Assembly (NCBI GenBank): GCA_964481195.1 | Contig: CAYZTB010000002.1 | Location: 67,660 to 131,659, forward strand | Length of the DNA: 64,000 nt | Reading direction: 5' to 3' | Source of the DNA: Palsa-948 sp964481195 | GTDB taxonomy: Bacteria > Bacteroidota > Bacteroidia > Palsa-948 | Shown here: positions 1-8,580 of the stretch, piece by piece | How positions within the stretch are numbered: position 1 is the stretch's first letter | Layout: the number at the start of each line of letters is the position of its first letter | The notes under the pieces: generated by a model | The model's input: the letters and a program-made list of their open reading frames with translations, nothing else | Told to the model about the DNA's origin: nothing | The model's database searches: none | Position numbers and translations under genes: made by a program

Positions 1-811
1 CACTTGCCTGCGGTGTTATTTTCACTTCGGTAATTTTATCTGTCAGAACAAGTGAAGCAGATTGGTCCATACCAATTTGGAATTTCAATAAACTATTTCC
101 CAATTCCATTAAACGACTAATTTTTTCTTTTTCAACCAGCAAATTATTGTATGCAACTGTTACTCTGTCCAAATCAATTTTTTCTACAAAGCCGTTAGTG
201 TTTAAGGATTTGGTATCGTCCATCAATTTTTTTAATCGAACAACATTGGCATCAATCAGCTTCATGCGCTCATCGTTGAGCAAAACCGTATAATAGGCTT
301 TGGAAACTGAAACAGATAAGTCAATTTTTGTTCGTTGCGTAGCTTTTCGAGTAAGCTCCAGATACGTTTTAGTAGCTTGTAGCCCAATCAAATATTCACT
401 GCTGAATACTAACTGTGAAGCCTCCACTCCTGCCGTGGCATTATACTGCATACCAAACTGCACGGCCGTAAACGCATCTGGTGGTGCAAGTGGGTTAAAG
501 GCTTGAGCAGGAATCACACTGGTTGGAATTTCCAAAAAATCTTTTACGTCAAAGCTGGCGGAGATTTGCGGAAGACCTATTCCTACTGTCTCTTTTACTT
601 TTTGTCTTGCTATTTGCTCGTCAATACCTGCATTTACAAATTGTGCTTGATTTTTTACAGCAAAATCTATGGATTGCTGTAGCGAAAAGGAATATTTTCC
701 TGTATCTCTTGGAGTTTGGCACAAACCCGCTGTTCCAATCATAGAAGCCATTGCAATGCAAATGGTAGTTAACCCTTTTGCCCTTTGCCTTTTTGCCTTT
801 GCTTTATTCAT
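1..811 (-). CDS. TolC-family outer membrane efflux protein (3' end cut by window edge)
   Basis: This is the N-terminal ~270 residues of an outer-membrane channel of the TolC/OEP type, which forms the outer duct of a tripartite efflux pump or type I exporter. Translating the minus strand from the ATG at 811 gives an uninterrupted frame to base 1. It has a basic N terminus, a hydrophobic export signal ending near residue 31, then long heptad-rich helices with the usual OEP start (SLQQSIDFAVKNQAQF) and a later helix pair (SVSKAYYTVLLNDERMKLI). The start lies 1 base after the stop of the upstream TetR gene, so the two are almost certainly one operon with regulator first. The fusion protein and inner-membrane pump would be expected beyond base 1. 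The family is clear; the substrate cannot be inferred. Confidence 0.9.
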   Translation of the reverse strand, partial: MNKAKAKRQRAKGLTTICIAMASMIGTAGLCQTPRDTGKYSFSLQQSIDFAVKNQAQFVNAGIDEQIARQKVKETVGIGLPQISASFDVKDFLEIPTSVIPAQAFNPLAPPDAFTAVQFGMQYNATAGVEASQLVFSSEYLIGLQATKTYLELTRKATQRTKIDLSVSVSKAYYTVLLNDERMKLIDANVVRLKKLMDDTKSLNTNGFVEKIDLDRVTVAYNNLLVEKEKISRLMELGNSLLKFQIGMDQSASLVLTDKITEVKITPQAS

Positions 812-812
812 A

Positions 813-1427
813 TTATTCTTCTTCGGTTATTTGTTTGTACTTGTTTATTAATTTATGACCCTTTAAAGAGCAAACGCCATACAGGAAATGCTCTAATATG
901 GATAATTGAACTTCCAGCATTTTAAATTTATCCAATGGAAATACGGCAGGGTTAAACCCAATTTCTATTTCTTCCATGCGAAGACGAGCCAATATCTTCA
1001 CATTTATTTCTGGTCGAATCAACCCTTGTTTAATGCCGCGCACCAAAACGTCTTCCACCATTTTTAAAATAAACTGTACTTTAAAGTCAATAAAAATATC
1101 CCAGGCTTTTGGGTGATATTTCTGTATGTCGTAGAAAAAGTTTGGGTTCACTTCGCCAACCAATTTTCCTACATGTTTCATAAGCTTAATGGTTTCTTCC
1201 ACCACATTATCAGATTCTTCTTCCAGTTCCTTGAATTTTTTTTGATCTTCTTTTATTTTTATTTTCATTAACTCAATTACGAGCTCATCTTTTTCATTAT
1301 AAAATTTATAAATTGTTTTTTTGGAAATTGAAAGATGTTTGGCAATGTCATCCATCGAAACACTGCGAATGCCGTATTTATAATATAACTCTTGAGCTGC
1401 TAATAATATTCTTTCTTTAGTATCCAT
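813..1427 (-). CDS. TetR/AcrR-family transcriptional regulator
   Basis: This 204-residue protein has a TetR N-terminal DNA-binding domain. The helix-turn-helix lies at about residues 24-43 (SMDDIAKHLSISKKTIYKFY), followed by the typical F-x-x-K-x-E-L segment and a divergent helical ligand-binding domain. The length is normal for the family. It is the first gene of an operon with the TolC-like efflux gene, so it most likely represses its own promoter and the pump. A -7 box (TAGTTTTG on the minus strand) lies 16 bases upstream of the ATG. A 10-base inverted repeat starts inside that box, which is a good candidate operator. The inducer is unknown. Confidence 0.9.
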   Translation of the reverse strand: MDTKERILLAAQELYYKYGIRSVSMDDIAKHLSISKKTIYKFYNEKDELVIELMKIKIKEDQKKFKELEEESDNVVEETIKLMKHVGKLVGEVNPNFFYDIQKYHPKAWDIFIDFKVQFILKMVEDVLVRGIKQGLIRPEINVKILARLRMEEIEIGFNPAVFPLDKFKMLEVQLSILEHFLYGVCSLKGHKLINKYKQITEEE

Positions 1428-1443
1428 TGCAATAATATCTCGG

Positions 1444-1451
1444 CAAAACTA
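1444..1451 (-). promoter_or_regulatory. -7 box of tetR-tolC operon
   Basis: The plus strand reads CAAAACTA, which is TAGTTTTG on the minus strand and matches the Bacteroidota -7 consensus TAnnTTTG. It sits 16 bases before the tetR ATG at 1427. The -33 element is not obvious. Confidence 0.45.
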
Positions 1452-1483
1452 AGGAAACTTTTAACATTCCTATAGTTTCCTTA
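1450..1483. promoter_or_regulatory. Candidate TetR operator (inverted repeat)
   Basis: The arms TAAGGAAACT (1450-1459) and AGTTTCCTTA (1474-1483) are exact reverse complements separated by 14 bases. The left arm overlaps the last bases of the -7 box of the tetR-tolC operon. The position fits autorepression, but a link to this TetR protein is inference. Confidence 0.5.
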
Positions 1484-1541
1484 AGCTTTTTTCTGCCTTT
1501 AAATCAATTAGATAGCACTTAGGTATTTGAGTCAAAAAGAT

Positions 1542-1549
1542 TATTTTTG
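1542..1549 (+). promoter_or_regulatory. -7 box upstream of asnS
   Basis: TATTTTTG matches TAnnTTTG and ends 22 bases before the ATG at 1572. It lies inside the longest possible asnS frame (TTG at 1527), which argues that translation starts at 1572 or 1581 rather than 1527. Confidence 0.45.
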
Positions 1550-1571
1550 TGTGGATTATACTTTATTATAT

Positions 1572-2954
1572 ATGAAACAAATGAAAATCGCAGATTTACT
1601 TAAATCCACAGATTATAATAAAGAAGTTACCGTAAATGGCTGGGTCCGTTCCCGAAGAGGGGCGAAAAGCGTAGCTTTTATCGCATTAAATGATGGCAGC
1701 ACCATCCACACCATTCAGGTTGTAGCGGAAATTGCAAAATTTGGAGAAGAAGTATTAAAAGAAATTACAACGGGAGCATGTATTTCCGTAAAAGGTATAC
1801 TAGTTCAATCTCAAGGAAAAGGACAAGCAGTAGAAATTCAAGCCGAGCAAGTTTCCATATTGGGTGCAGCAGATTCAGAAACATATCCCCTACAAAAAAA
1901 GGGACATACGCTGGAATTTCTAAGAGAGATTGCACATTTACGCCCGCGCACCAATACATTTGGAGCTATACTCCGTTTGCGTCATCATATTTCGTTTGCT
2001 ATTCATAAATATTTTAATGACAATGGATTTTTTTATTTACACACTCCAATTGTTACTGGGTCGGATGCAGAAGGAGCAGGAGAGATGTTTCGTGTTACAA
2101 CACTTGACTTAAATAAACTTCCTCAAAAAGATGGGAAAATAGATTTTGAAAAAGATTTTTTTGGTAAGGAGACTAACCTAACAGTTTCCGGACAATTAGA
2201 GGGGGAACTTGGAGCGATGGGTGTTGGACAGGTATATACGTTTGGCCCAACCTTTAGAGCCGAGAATTCAAACACCCCACGTCATCTTGCTGAATTTTGG
2301 ATGATAGAACCTGAAATGGCTTTTTGTGAGATTGAAGGCAACATGGATACGGCAGAGAACTTACTTAAATATGTTATTGCTTACGTTCTTGAAAGTAGTG
2401 CCGATGACCTGGCTTTCTTAAATGAACATTACGATAAAGAATTACTTAACAGATTGAATACAGTAAAGAATTCCACCTTTAAAAGGATAACCTATACAGA
2501 AGGAATTGAAATACTAGAAAAGTCAGAAAATAAATTTGAATTCCCTGTTTCCTGGGGAATAGATATGCAACGCGAACACGAAAACTTTTTAGTAGAACAC
2601 TTTATGGTGCCTGTAATCGTTACTAATTATCCAAAGGATATTAAGGCGTTTTACATGAAGCAAAATGAAGATGGCAAAACAGTACGCGGCATGGATGTTC
2701 TCTTTCCGTATGTAGGCGAAATTATTGGCGGCTCTCAAAGGGAAGAAGATCATGGAAAGCTTTTGCAGCGCATGAAAGAAATGAATATTCCTGAAAAAGA
2801 GCTTTGGTGGTACCTTGAAACTCGCAAATTTGGCACTTGTCCACACTCCGGCTTTGGCCTTGGTTTGGAACGATTAGTGCTATTCATTACTGGGATGACT
2901 AATGTTAGAGATGTTATTCCATTCCCAAGAACTCCTAAAAATGCAGAGTTTTAA
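1572..2954 (+). CDS. asnS: Asparaginyl-tRNA synthetase
   Basis: Cytoplasmic class IIb enzyme that charges tRNA-Asn with asparagine. The N-terminal OB-fold anticodon-binding domain (VTVNGWVRSRRGAKSVAFI) is followed by the class II catalytic core. Motif 2 is visible in GPTFRAENSNTPRHLAEFW, and motif 3 in GFGLGLERLVLFITG near the C terminus. The Asn-type signature distinguishes it from AspRS. The frame is open from a TTG at 1527, but that start would place a good -7 box inside the gene. ATG 1572 (460 aa) or ATG 1581 are the plausible starts. It is followed by rpoN with a 50-base gap. Confidence 0.95.
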   Translation: MKQMKIADLLKSTDYNKEVTVNGWVRSRRGAKSVAFIALNDGSTIHTIQVVAEIAKFGEEVLKEITTGACISVKGILVQSQGKGQAVEIQAEQVSILGAADSETYPLQKKGHTLEFLREIAHLRPRTNTFGAILRLRHHISFAIHKYFNDNGFFYLHTPIVTGSDAEGAGEMFRVTTLDLNKLPQKDGKIDFEKDFFGKETNLTVSGQLEGELGAMGVGQVYTFGPTFRAENSNTPRHLAEFWMIEPEMAFCEIEGNMDTAENLLKYVIAYVLESSADDLAFLNEHYDKELLNRLNTVKNSTFKRITYTEGIEILEKSENKFEFPVSWGIDMQREHENFLVEHFMVPVIVTNYPKDIKAFYMKQNEDGKTVRGMDVLFPYVGEIIGGSQREEDHGKLLQRMKEMNIPEKELWWYLETRKFGTCPHSGFGLGLERLVLFITGMTNVRDVIPFPRTPKNAEF

Positions 2955-3004
2955 GGTTGTGTTTTTTCAATTAGTTAATTCGTAATTATTCGTTATTCGT
3001 ATAT

Positions 3005-4489
3005 ATGTTAAGGCAAACGTTCCAACAAAAGCTACTGCAGAAGTTATCTCCTGCACAGATTCAGCTCATGAAGCTGCTGCAGTTGCCTATTACTTCGTTG
3101 GAGCAGCGCATTAAAGAGGAAATGGAAATTAACCCTGCTTTAGAGGATAATACGGAAGAGGATTTTGAAGAAAAAGAAGAGAACGAAACCAATGATGAGC
3201 AATTGGAAGAACGCGAGGAGAAATTAGAAGGAGCCGATAACGAAGACGCAGCAAAAGAAGAGTTTTCGCCTGAAGATTATTTTGATGATGATGATGACAT
3301 TGCAAGTTATAAGCTACAGGTAAATAACAAAGGCAAAGACAATGACGACCGAGATATGCCGATGGTATCTTCAGTAAGTTTTCAGGAAAATCTATCAGGT
3401 CAGCTTCAAAACCTTGAGCTTACAGACCATGAAAAAGTTTTGGCCGAATATATATTAGGAAGCTTTGATGAAGATGGATACATCCGCAGAGAGCTTTCAT
3501 CTATAGTAGATGATATAGCTTTTTCTCAAAACGTAACTACCACACAAGTGGAAATAGAAAACGTATTAAAACTTATACAGGACGAATTTGACCCAGCAGG
3601 TATAGGCGCAAAAGATCTTCAGGAATGTTTACGACTTCAGTTGGATAGAAAAAAATGGACAGAAGCCAGAGGATTAGCTCTTCAAATAGTGAACGATCAA
3701 ATGGAGGAGTTTTCTAAAAAGCACTATAGTAAAATAGCCAAGCACTTTAATATGTCCGAAGAGCAGCTCAAGCCTGCCATTGATGAAATTCTAAAATTAA
3801 ATCCTCGTCCGGGGGGGTCAACAAAAGACAATCAACGTTCCATGTTGGTTATTACGCCTGATTTTATTATTAATAACAACAGTGGTGTATTGGAATTATC
3901 CTTGAACTCGAGAAATGCCCCAGACCTACATGTAAGCAGAGTATACCAGCAAATGCTTAATGAATACGCTCAACGAAAAGATAAAACAGGGCAGGAAGCA
4001 GTGCAGTTTGTTCGCCAGAAAATAGAAGGCGCTAAATCCTTTATTAATAACATAAAGGAAAGGCAGAATACACTCTACGGAATAATGCATAATATAATGG
4101 AATACCAAAAAGAATATTTCCTTACTGGAGACGAACTTTTATTAAAGCCAATGATTCTAAAAGACATTTCCGACAGAGTAAAGCTGGATATATCTACTGT
4201 TTCTAGAGTAACAAGCACTAAATACGTACAAACAAATTTTGGAACTATACTTCTAAAGTCGCTTTTCAATGAGGCATTAACTAACGATGAAGGAGAAGAT
4301 GTTTCCTCTAAAATGGTTAAGAAAATTATCTCCGATAGCATTGAAGCCGAGAATAAGAAGAAACCGCTTACAGACGATGCACTTACCAAAATCCTAAACA
4401 CCCAAGGTTATAATATTGCCCGCAGAACAGTAGCTAAATACAGAGAGATGCTCGATATCCCTGTTGCTCGTATGAGGAAAAAGCTTTAA
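3005..4489 (+). CDS. rpoN: RNA polymerase sigma-54 factor
   Basis: Alternative sigma factor that directs RNA polymerase to -24/-12 promoters and needs an AAA+ activator to melt DNA. All three regions are visible in the 494 residues: the Gln/Leu-rich N-terminal activator-response region (QKLLQKLSPAQIQLMKLLQL), a strongly acidic linker at about 40-110, then core-binding and DNA-binding domains ending in the RpoN box ARRTVAKYRE (residues 472-481). The Bacteroidota protein is typical in length. No sigma-54 activator gene is present in this window, so its partners lie elsewhere. The 5' side carries a small ATTCGTAATTATTCG-type direct repeat just before the ATG. Confidence 0.96.
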   Translation: MLRQTFQQKLLQKLSPAQIQLMKLLQLPITSLEQRIKEEMEINPALEDNTEEDFEEKEENETNDEQLEEREEKLEGADNEDAAKEEFSPEDYFDDDDDIASYKLQVNNKGKDNDDRDMPMVSSVSFQENLSGQLQNLELTDHEKVLAEYILGSFDEDGYIRRELSSIVDDIAFSQNVTTTQVEIENVLKLIQDEFDPAGIGAKDLQECLRLQLDRKKWTEARGLALQIVNDQMEEFSKKHYSKIAKHFNMSEEQLKPAIDEILKLNPRPGGSTKDNQRSMLVITPDFIINNNSGVLELSLNSRNAPDLHVSRVYQQMLNEYAQRKDKTGQEAVQFVRQKIEGAKSFINNIKERQNTLYGIMHNIMEYQKEYFLTGDELLLKPMILKDISDRVKLDISTVSRVTSTKYVQTNFGTILLKSLFNEALTNDEGEDVSSKMVKKIISDSIEAENKKKPLTDDALTKILNTQGYNIARRTVAKYREMLDIPVARMRKKL

Positions 4490-4550
4490 ATCTTTATTTG
4501 CATAGCGTTATTAGATTAATACCTTTATTATAAAATATAACACCCCATTT

Positions 4551-4988
4551 ATGACAAAAAATATTACATATTCCTTGATGTTATTCTTGGCTATCAGTAT
4601 TTTTACTTTTTCAGGTTGTAAAAAGAAAGATGATAAAAATAATAGCAGTTCTTACACTAATGCAGATTATGCAGGGACTTGGACGGTTACCGATGGATGT
4701 TGTAGCGGGAGTTTTCAAATTACAATTACAGCTACTGGCAGCAATGGAGTAAGTATCACTAATTATAGAAAATGCACAGCGGCTTCAGGCTGGAACCTTA
4801 CTGGAACAGTTTCGGGGAATAAATTAACCATCCCTACCCAAAATGTTGTTAGCGGGACTCAAGGTGGACCTTATCAATTTTCAGGAACTGGCACTCTAAA
4901 CAGCACAAGTTCGTTAACCATACCTTATGTTATGGCAGATGGGTCAGGTGGGTTTCCTCAAAACTGTACTGCTACTTGTACTAAATAA
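4551..4988 (+). CDS. Small lipoprotein, function unknown
   Basis: This 145-residue protein has a lipoprotein signal peptide with lipobox FSGC and the lipidated Cys at residue 23, then a Lys/Asp/Asn/Ser-rich tether (KKKDDKNNSSS). The remainder is a compact Thr/Ser/Gly-rich beta domain (AGTWTVTDGCCSGSFQITIT...) with several cysteines. This layout resembles the lipocalin-like lipoproteins common in Bacteroidota, but I do not recognise a specific family. It ends 2 bases before the next reading frame, so it is probably cotranscribed with the PAP2-like membrane protein. Confidence 0.75.
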   Translation: MTKNITYSLMLFLAISIFTFSGCKKKDDKNNSSSYTNADYAGTWTVTDGCCSGSFQITITATGSNGVSITNYRKCTAASGWNLTGTVSGNKLTIPTQNVVSGTQGGPYQFSGTGTLNSTSSLTIPYVMADGSGGFPQNCTATCTK

Positions 4989-4990
4989 AA

Positions 4991-5614
4991 TTGAGTTTGG
5001 AGAAGGGTACATTATTTGCAAAGACAGTTTCTTATTTATTTCACCCATTGTTGTTGCCAACACTGGGTTTGTTTTTAATTTTTAATATAAACGAAGCAGG
5101 ATTATGGATTCCTACTATGGAAATGCAAAGTTTCCTTTATTCCATTACTCTCCTAGCTACTTTATTTCTACCCTTAACTACGGTACTTGTATTAGTTAGA
5201 TTGAACATAGTGAATTCGCTAGAAATGACTTCAAAGGAGGAAAGAAAAATTCCTTATCTCGCATCTGCAGCTTTTTATTTTTCCGAATCATACTTCTTGC
5301 TAAAAGTAGATGTACCAGTATTGGTGCAGGCCATGATGCTAGGAGCCACATTGCTAATTCTCATTACTTTAATAATTAATCTCTACTGGTTAGTTAGCGC
5401 CCACATGGTTGGTATTGGCGGGTTGTGTGGGATGATGGTAGCAATATCTGCTCGATTACAAATAAATATTCATCCTGTACTTATTGTATTATTTATCATA
5501 GCCGGATTAGTAGCTTTTTCGCGCTTAAGGCTTGGAGCGCATTCGCCAGCTCAAGTGTATGCAGGTTTCTTGCTAGGAGCCACAGTCCAATCTATTTTTC
5601 TTTTGACGCTTTAA
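4991..5614 (+). CDS. PAP2-like integral membrane protein with incomplete phosphatase motif
   Basis: This 207-residue protein has about five or six hydrophobic helices and starts at a TTG 2 bases after the lipoprotein stop. The first in-frame ATG is 42 codons further in and would remove the first helix. The C-terminal part (FSRLRLGAHSPAQVYAGFLLG) resembles PAP2 phosphatase motif 3, SR-x5-H-x3-D. The Ser-Arg and His are spaced correctly, but the Asp position is Gln. No clear PSGH motif 2 is present. It is either a PAP2-derived membrane protein that has lost phosphatase activity or a divergent relative. Function is not assigned. Confidence 0.75.
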   Translation: MSLEKGTLFAKTVSYLFHPLLLPTLGLFLIFNINEAGLWIPTMEMQSFLYSITLLATLFLPLTTVLVLVRLNIVNSLEMTSKEERKIPYLASAAFYFSESYFLLKVDVPVLVQAMMLGATLLILITLIINLYWLVSAHMVGIGGLCGMMVAISARLQINIHPVLIVLFIIAGLVAFSRLRLGAHSPAQVYAGFLLGATVQSIFLLTL

Positions 5615-5713
5615 CCTAGCTTGATATCCAGGTTGTTTCTCCTATGAAATTTCTCTTCATTTATTTTCATCCAATGAATTTTATATTGATATTTGCCAGC
5701 ATAAAAAATAGGA

Positions 5714-6403
5714 ATGTTATCCATGACTCAAAGTAAGACAACAAATTCTGAATTTATAATTCAGCAAGCAAACTCTTCGCATTTTCAATATGCAGATGAG
5801 ATTTGTGTTATGTATTCAGAAAGTGCAAAGCAAAGAGGAACAGGTATTGCAACTCGCACCCCCGAATATGTTGTTGAAAAAATGCGCGAAGGAAAAGCAA
5901 TCATTGCGCTTCATCGCGATGGACGCTTTGGAGGATTTAGTTACATCGAAACTTGGTCGCATGGAAATTATGTTGCAAACTCAGGACTAATCATTAATCC
6001 GGAATTCAGAAAAAATGGATTGGGTGCAAAAGTAAAAGGTGCCATTTTTGAATTGTCTAGGAAAAAATATCCCTTGGCTAAAATTTTTGGTATCACTACC
6101 AGCATGGCGGTTTTAAAAATGAACTCTGACTTAGGGTATCGTCCAGTTACATTTTCAGAGCTATCGCAGGACGATGATTTTTGGAAGGGTTGTAACAGCT
6201 GTCCAAATGTAGATATACTTACTCGCAACAGTCGCAAGATGTGTTTATGTACCGGCATGCTCTACGATCCTAAACAAAATCATCAAAAGAAATTTGACAT
6301 CAGGAAACAAATAGGAAGAGTAGAACGATGGATCAGATTAAAGAACTATAAGCTTTTTAAAAAATTTAGAGGAGATGGTTCAGGAAATGCTTCTTCAAAA
6401 TAG
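5714..6403 (+). CDS. GNAT acyltransferase, probable N-acylglutamate synthase of the arginine operon
   Basis: This GNAT-fold protein has 229 residues. The acyl-CoA binding segment is visible (LIINPEFRKNGLGAKVKGAIF, with R-x-x-G-x-G), and a Cys-rich C-terminal extension (KGCNSCPNVD, KMCLCTGMLYDP) follows. It is the first gene of the arginine operon and ends 10 bases before argG. This position in Bacteroidota is usually taken by the enzyme that acylates glutamate in the first committed step. Because ArgF' looks like a succinylornithine enzyme, the acyl donor may be succinyl-CoA rather than acetyl-CoA; that is inference. ATG 5714 and ATG 5723 are both possible starts. Confidence 0.85.
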   Translation: MLSMTQSKTTNSEFIIQQANSSHFQYADEICVMYSESAKQRGTGIATRTPEYVVEKMREGKAIIALHRDGRFGGFSYIETWSHGNYVANSGLIINPEFRKNGLGAKVKGAIFELSRKKYPLAKIFGITTSMAVLKMNSDLGYRPVTFSELSQDDDFWKGCNSCPNVDILTRNSRKMCLCTGMLYDPKQNHQKKFDIRKQIGRVERWIRLKNYKLFKKFRGDGSGNASSK

Positions 6404-6413
6404 ATAAAGTAAA

Positions 6414-7604
6414 ATGAAAAAGAAAGTATTACTTGCATTCAGCGGTGGATTAGATACAACGTACTGTGCTATTTATTTGGCAAAAGAAAAAGGACTTGAG
6501 GTTCACAGCGCCATTGTTAATACAGGAGGTTTTACCCCAACAGAATTAAAAAAGATTGAGAGCCACGCCTATGCACTTGGCGTAAAAAAGCATTATACAC
6601 TGGATGAGACTTCCTCTTATTACAAAGAGTGTGTTCGGTTTTTAATTTACGGCAATGTATTACGTGGGGGAGTTTATCCATTATCGGTTAGCGCTGAACG
6701 TGTATTTCAATCTAAAGCCATAGCGCATCAAGCAAAAAAAATTAATGCTGAGTACATAGCGCATGGAAGCACGGGAGCGGGAAATGACCAAGTTCGCTTT
6801 GATGTGATTTTTAATATCCTTATTCCCAAAATTAAAATACTTACTCCTATTCGTGAAATGAAACTCTCTCGCGAAGATGAAATCTCTTACCTGAAGGCTC
6901 ATGGAGTAAAAATGAATTTTGAAAAGGCACAATATTCCATCAACAAAGGATTGTGGGGCACCAGCGTAGGCGGCAAAGAAACGTTAACTTCTGATTTAGC
7001 ATTGCCTGAGTCAGCTTACCCAACGCAGCTCAGTAAGAAAAAGGAAGAAAATATAGAGCTTGGATTTGTAAAAGGCGAACTAATTTCTGTGAATGGGAAA
7101 AAATTCTCTAGCTCAGTTTTAGCAATTCAGAAAGTGCAGGAGCTAGCAGCTCCTTTCGCTATTGGCAGAGATATTCATATTGGCGATACGATCATAGGAA
7201 TAAAAGGTCGTGTTGGTTTTGAAGCTGCCGCACCTGTTGTTATTTTAAAAGCACATGCCACTCTTGAGAAACACGTTTTAACCAAATGGCAGGCTTCTTG
7301 GAAAGAGCAGTTGGGCAACTGGTATGGAATGATGTTGCACGAAGGACAGTTCTTTGAGCCTGTTATGCGAAATGTAGAAACATTTATGGAGGCCACTCAA
7401 AAAAATGTTACCGGTAGCGTAAAAATTTCTTTAGCTCCTTATCGATTTAGCATTATTGGAATAACATCCAAGCATGATTTAATGTCTTCCAAGTTTGGGA
7501 AATACGGAGAGATGAACAACGCTTGGAGTGGGGATGATGTAAAAGGCTTTTCGAAAATTATTTCTAATCAAACTATGATTTACCACCGAGTTAATGAAGA
7601 GTAA
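6414..7604 (+). CDS. argG: Argininosuccinate synthase
   Basis: ATP-dependent ligase joining citrulline and aspartate in the cytoplasm, the penultimate step of arginine synthesis. The N-terminal PP-loop is SGGLDTT at residues 10-16, followed by typical ArgG sequence such as AHGSTGAGNDQVRFD (citrulline/aspartate site) and SINKGLWGTSVGG. The 396 residues are normal length. It is second in the arginine operon. Its last codons overlap the argC start by 11 bases, indicating translational coupling. Confidence 0.95.
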   Translation: MKKKVLLAFSGGLDTTYCAIYLAKEKGLEVHSAIVNTGGFTPTELKKIESHAYALGVKKHYTLDETSSYYKECVRFLIYGNVLRGGVYPLSVSAERVFQSKAIAHQAKKINAEYIAHGSTGAGNDQVRFDVIFNILIPKIKILTPIREMKLSREDEISYLKAHGVKMNFEKAQYSINKGLWGTSVGGKETLTSDLALPESAYPTQLSKKKEENIELGFVKGELISVNGKKFSSSVLAIQKVQELAAPFAIGRDIHIGDTIIGIKGRVGFEAAAPVVILKAHATLEKHVLTKWQASWKEQLGNWYGMMLHEGQFFEPVMRNVETFMEATQKNVTGSVKISLAPYRFSIIGITSKHDLMSSKFGKYGEMNNAWSGDDVKGFSKIISNQTMIYHRVNEE

Positions 7605-8580
7605 AATAAAAATTGGAATTGCAGGAGGTGCTGGCTACACAGGTGGTGAGCTTGTTAGAATTCTATTGAATCATCCGGAAGCTGAAATTGTATTTGTGCA
7701 TAGCAAAAGCAATGCAGGAAATCCATTAAGCGATGTTCATACTGATTTGCTGGGAGAGACAGAAATGAAATTTTCATCCACCTTTTCTGATGCTATCGAT
7801 GTGTTGTTTTTATGCATGGGTCATGGGGAGTCTAAAAAATTCTTAGCAGAAAACGATATTTCGGAAAAAACAAAGATGATTGATCTTAGTCAAGATTTTC
7901 GATTAGACAGTAAGCAGTCGGCAATAGGCAGGAAGTTCATTTACGGATTGCCGGAACTTAACCGCAATGCAATAAAAAATGCAAGCAACATTGCCAACCC
8001 GGGATGTTTTGCTTCTGCCATTCAGTTTGCATTACTTCCATTGGCTGAAAAAAAACTATTAAACGATGAGGTACATGTGAGTGCAGTAACCGGCTCCTCC
8101 GGAGCAGGGCAAGCATTATCTGCAACTGGGCATTTCACTTGGAGGAACAACAATATTTCTATCTATAAAGCATTTCAGCACCAGCATCTAGCAGAAATCA
8201 CTCAAAGCGTTACGCAATTACAAAATAACTTCGCTTCAGAAATAAATTTTATTCCTTACAGAGGAAATTTTACCAGAGGCATTTTGGCAGCGGTATACGT
8301 TAAATCTGAATTATCGCTAGAGGAGGCAAAGCAATTATTTAAGAACTACTACAAATCTCATCCTTTTGTTACTGTATCTGAAAAAAATCCTGATATCAAG
8401 CAAGTTGTGAATACCAACAAATGTATATTGAGTATTGAAAAACATGGAAACAAATTGCTAATTCAAAGTGTTATTGATAATCTTACTAAAGGTGCTTCCG
8501 GGCAAGCAGTTCAAAATATGAATTTACTTTTTGGCTTGGATGAAACTACTGGGCTAAAACTTAAACCATCAGCTTTTTAA
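7594..8580 (+). CDS. argC: N-acetyl/N-succinyl-gamma-glutamyl-phosphate reductase
   Basis: NADPH-dependent reductase that converts acylglutamyl phosphate to the semialdehyde. The N-terminal Rossmann motif GIAGGAGYTGGELVRIL is followed by the catalytic Cys in NPGCFA (about residue 138) and by HQHLAEI. The 328 residues match the short ArgC type. The start overlaps argG by 11 bases, and the next gene begins immediately after the stop. Confidence 0.95.
   Translation: MKSKIKIGIAGGAGYTGGELVRILLNHPEAEIVFVHSKSNAGNPLSDVHTDLLGETEMKFSSTFSDAIDVLFLCMGHGESKKFLAENDISEKTKMIDLSQDFRLDSKQSAIGRKFIYGLPELNRNAIKNASNIANPGCFASAIQFALLPLAEKKLLNDEVHVSAVTGSSGAGQALSATGHFTWRNNNISIYKAFQHQHLAEITQSVTQLQNNFASEINFIPYRGNFTRGILAAVYVKSELSLEEAKQLFKNYYKSHPFVTVSEKNPDIKQVVNTNKCILSIEKHGNKLLIQSVIDNLTKGASGQAVQNMNLLFGLDETTGLKLKPSAF

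Noticed and set aside
1527..1571. TTG start for asnS 15 codons upstream
   Set aside because: The extra residues contain the -7 box and are not typical of AsnRS N termini.
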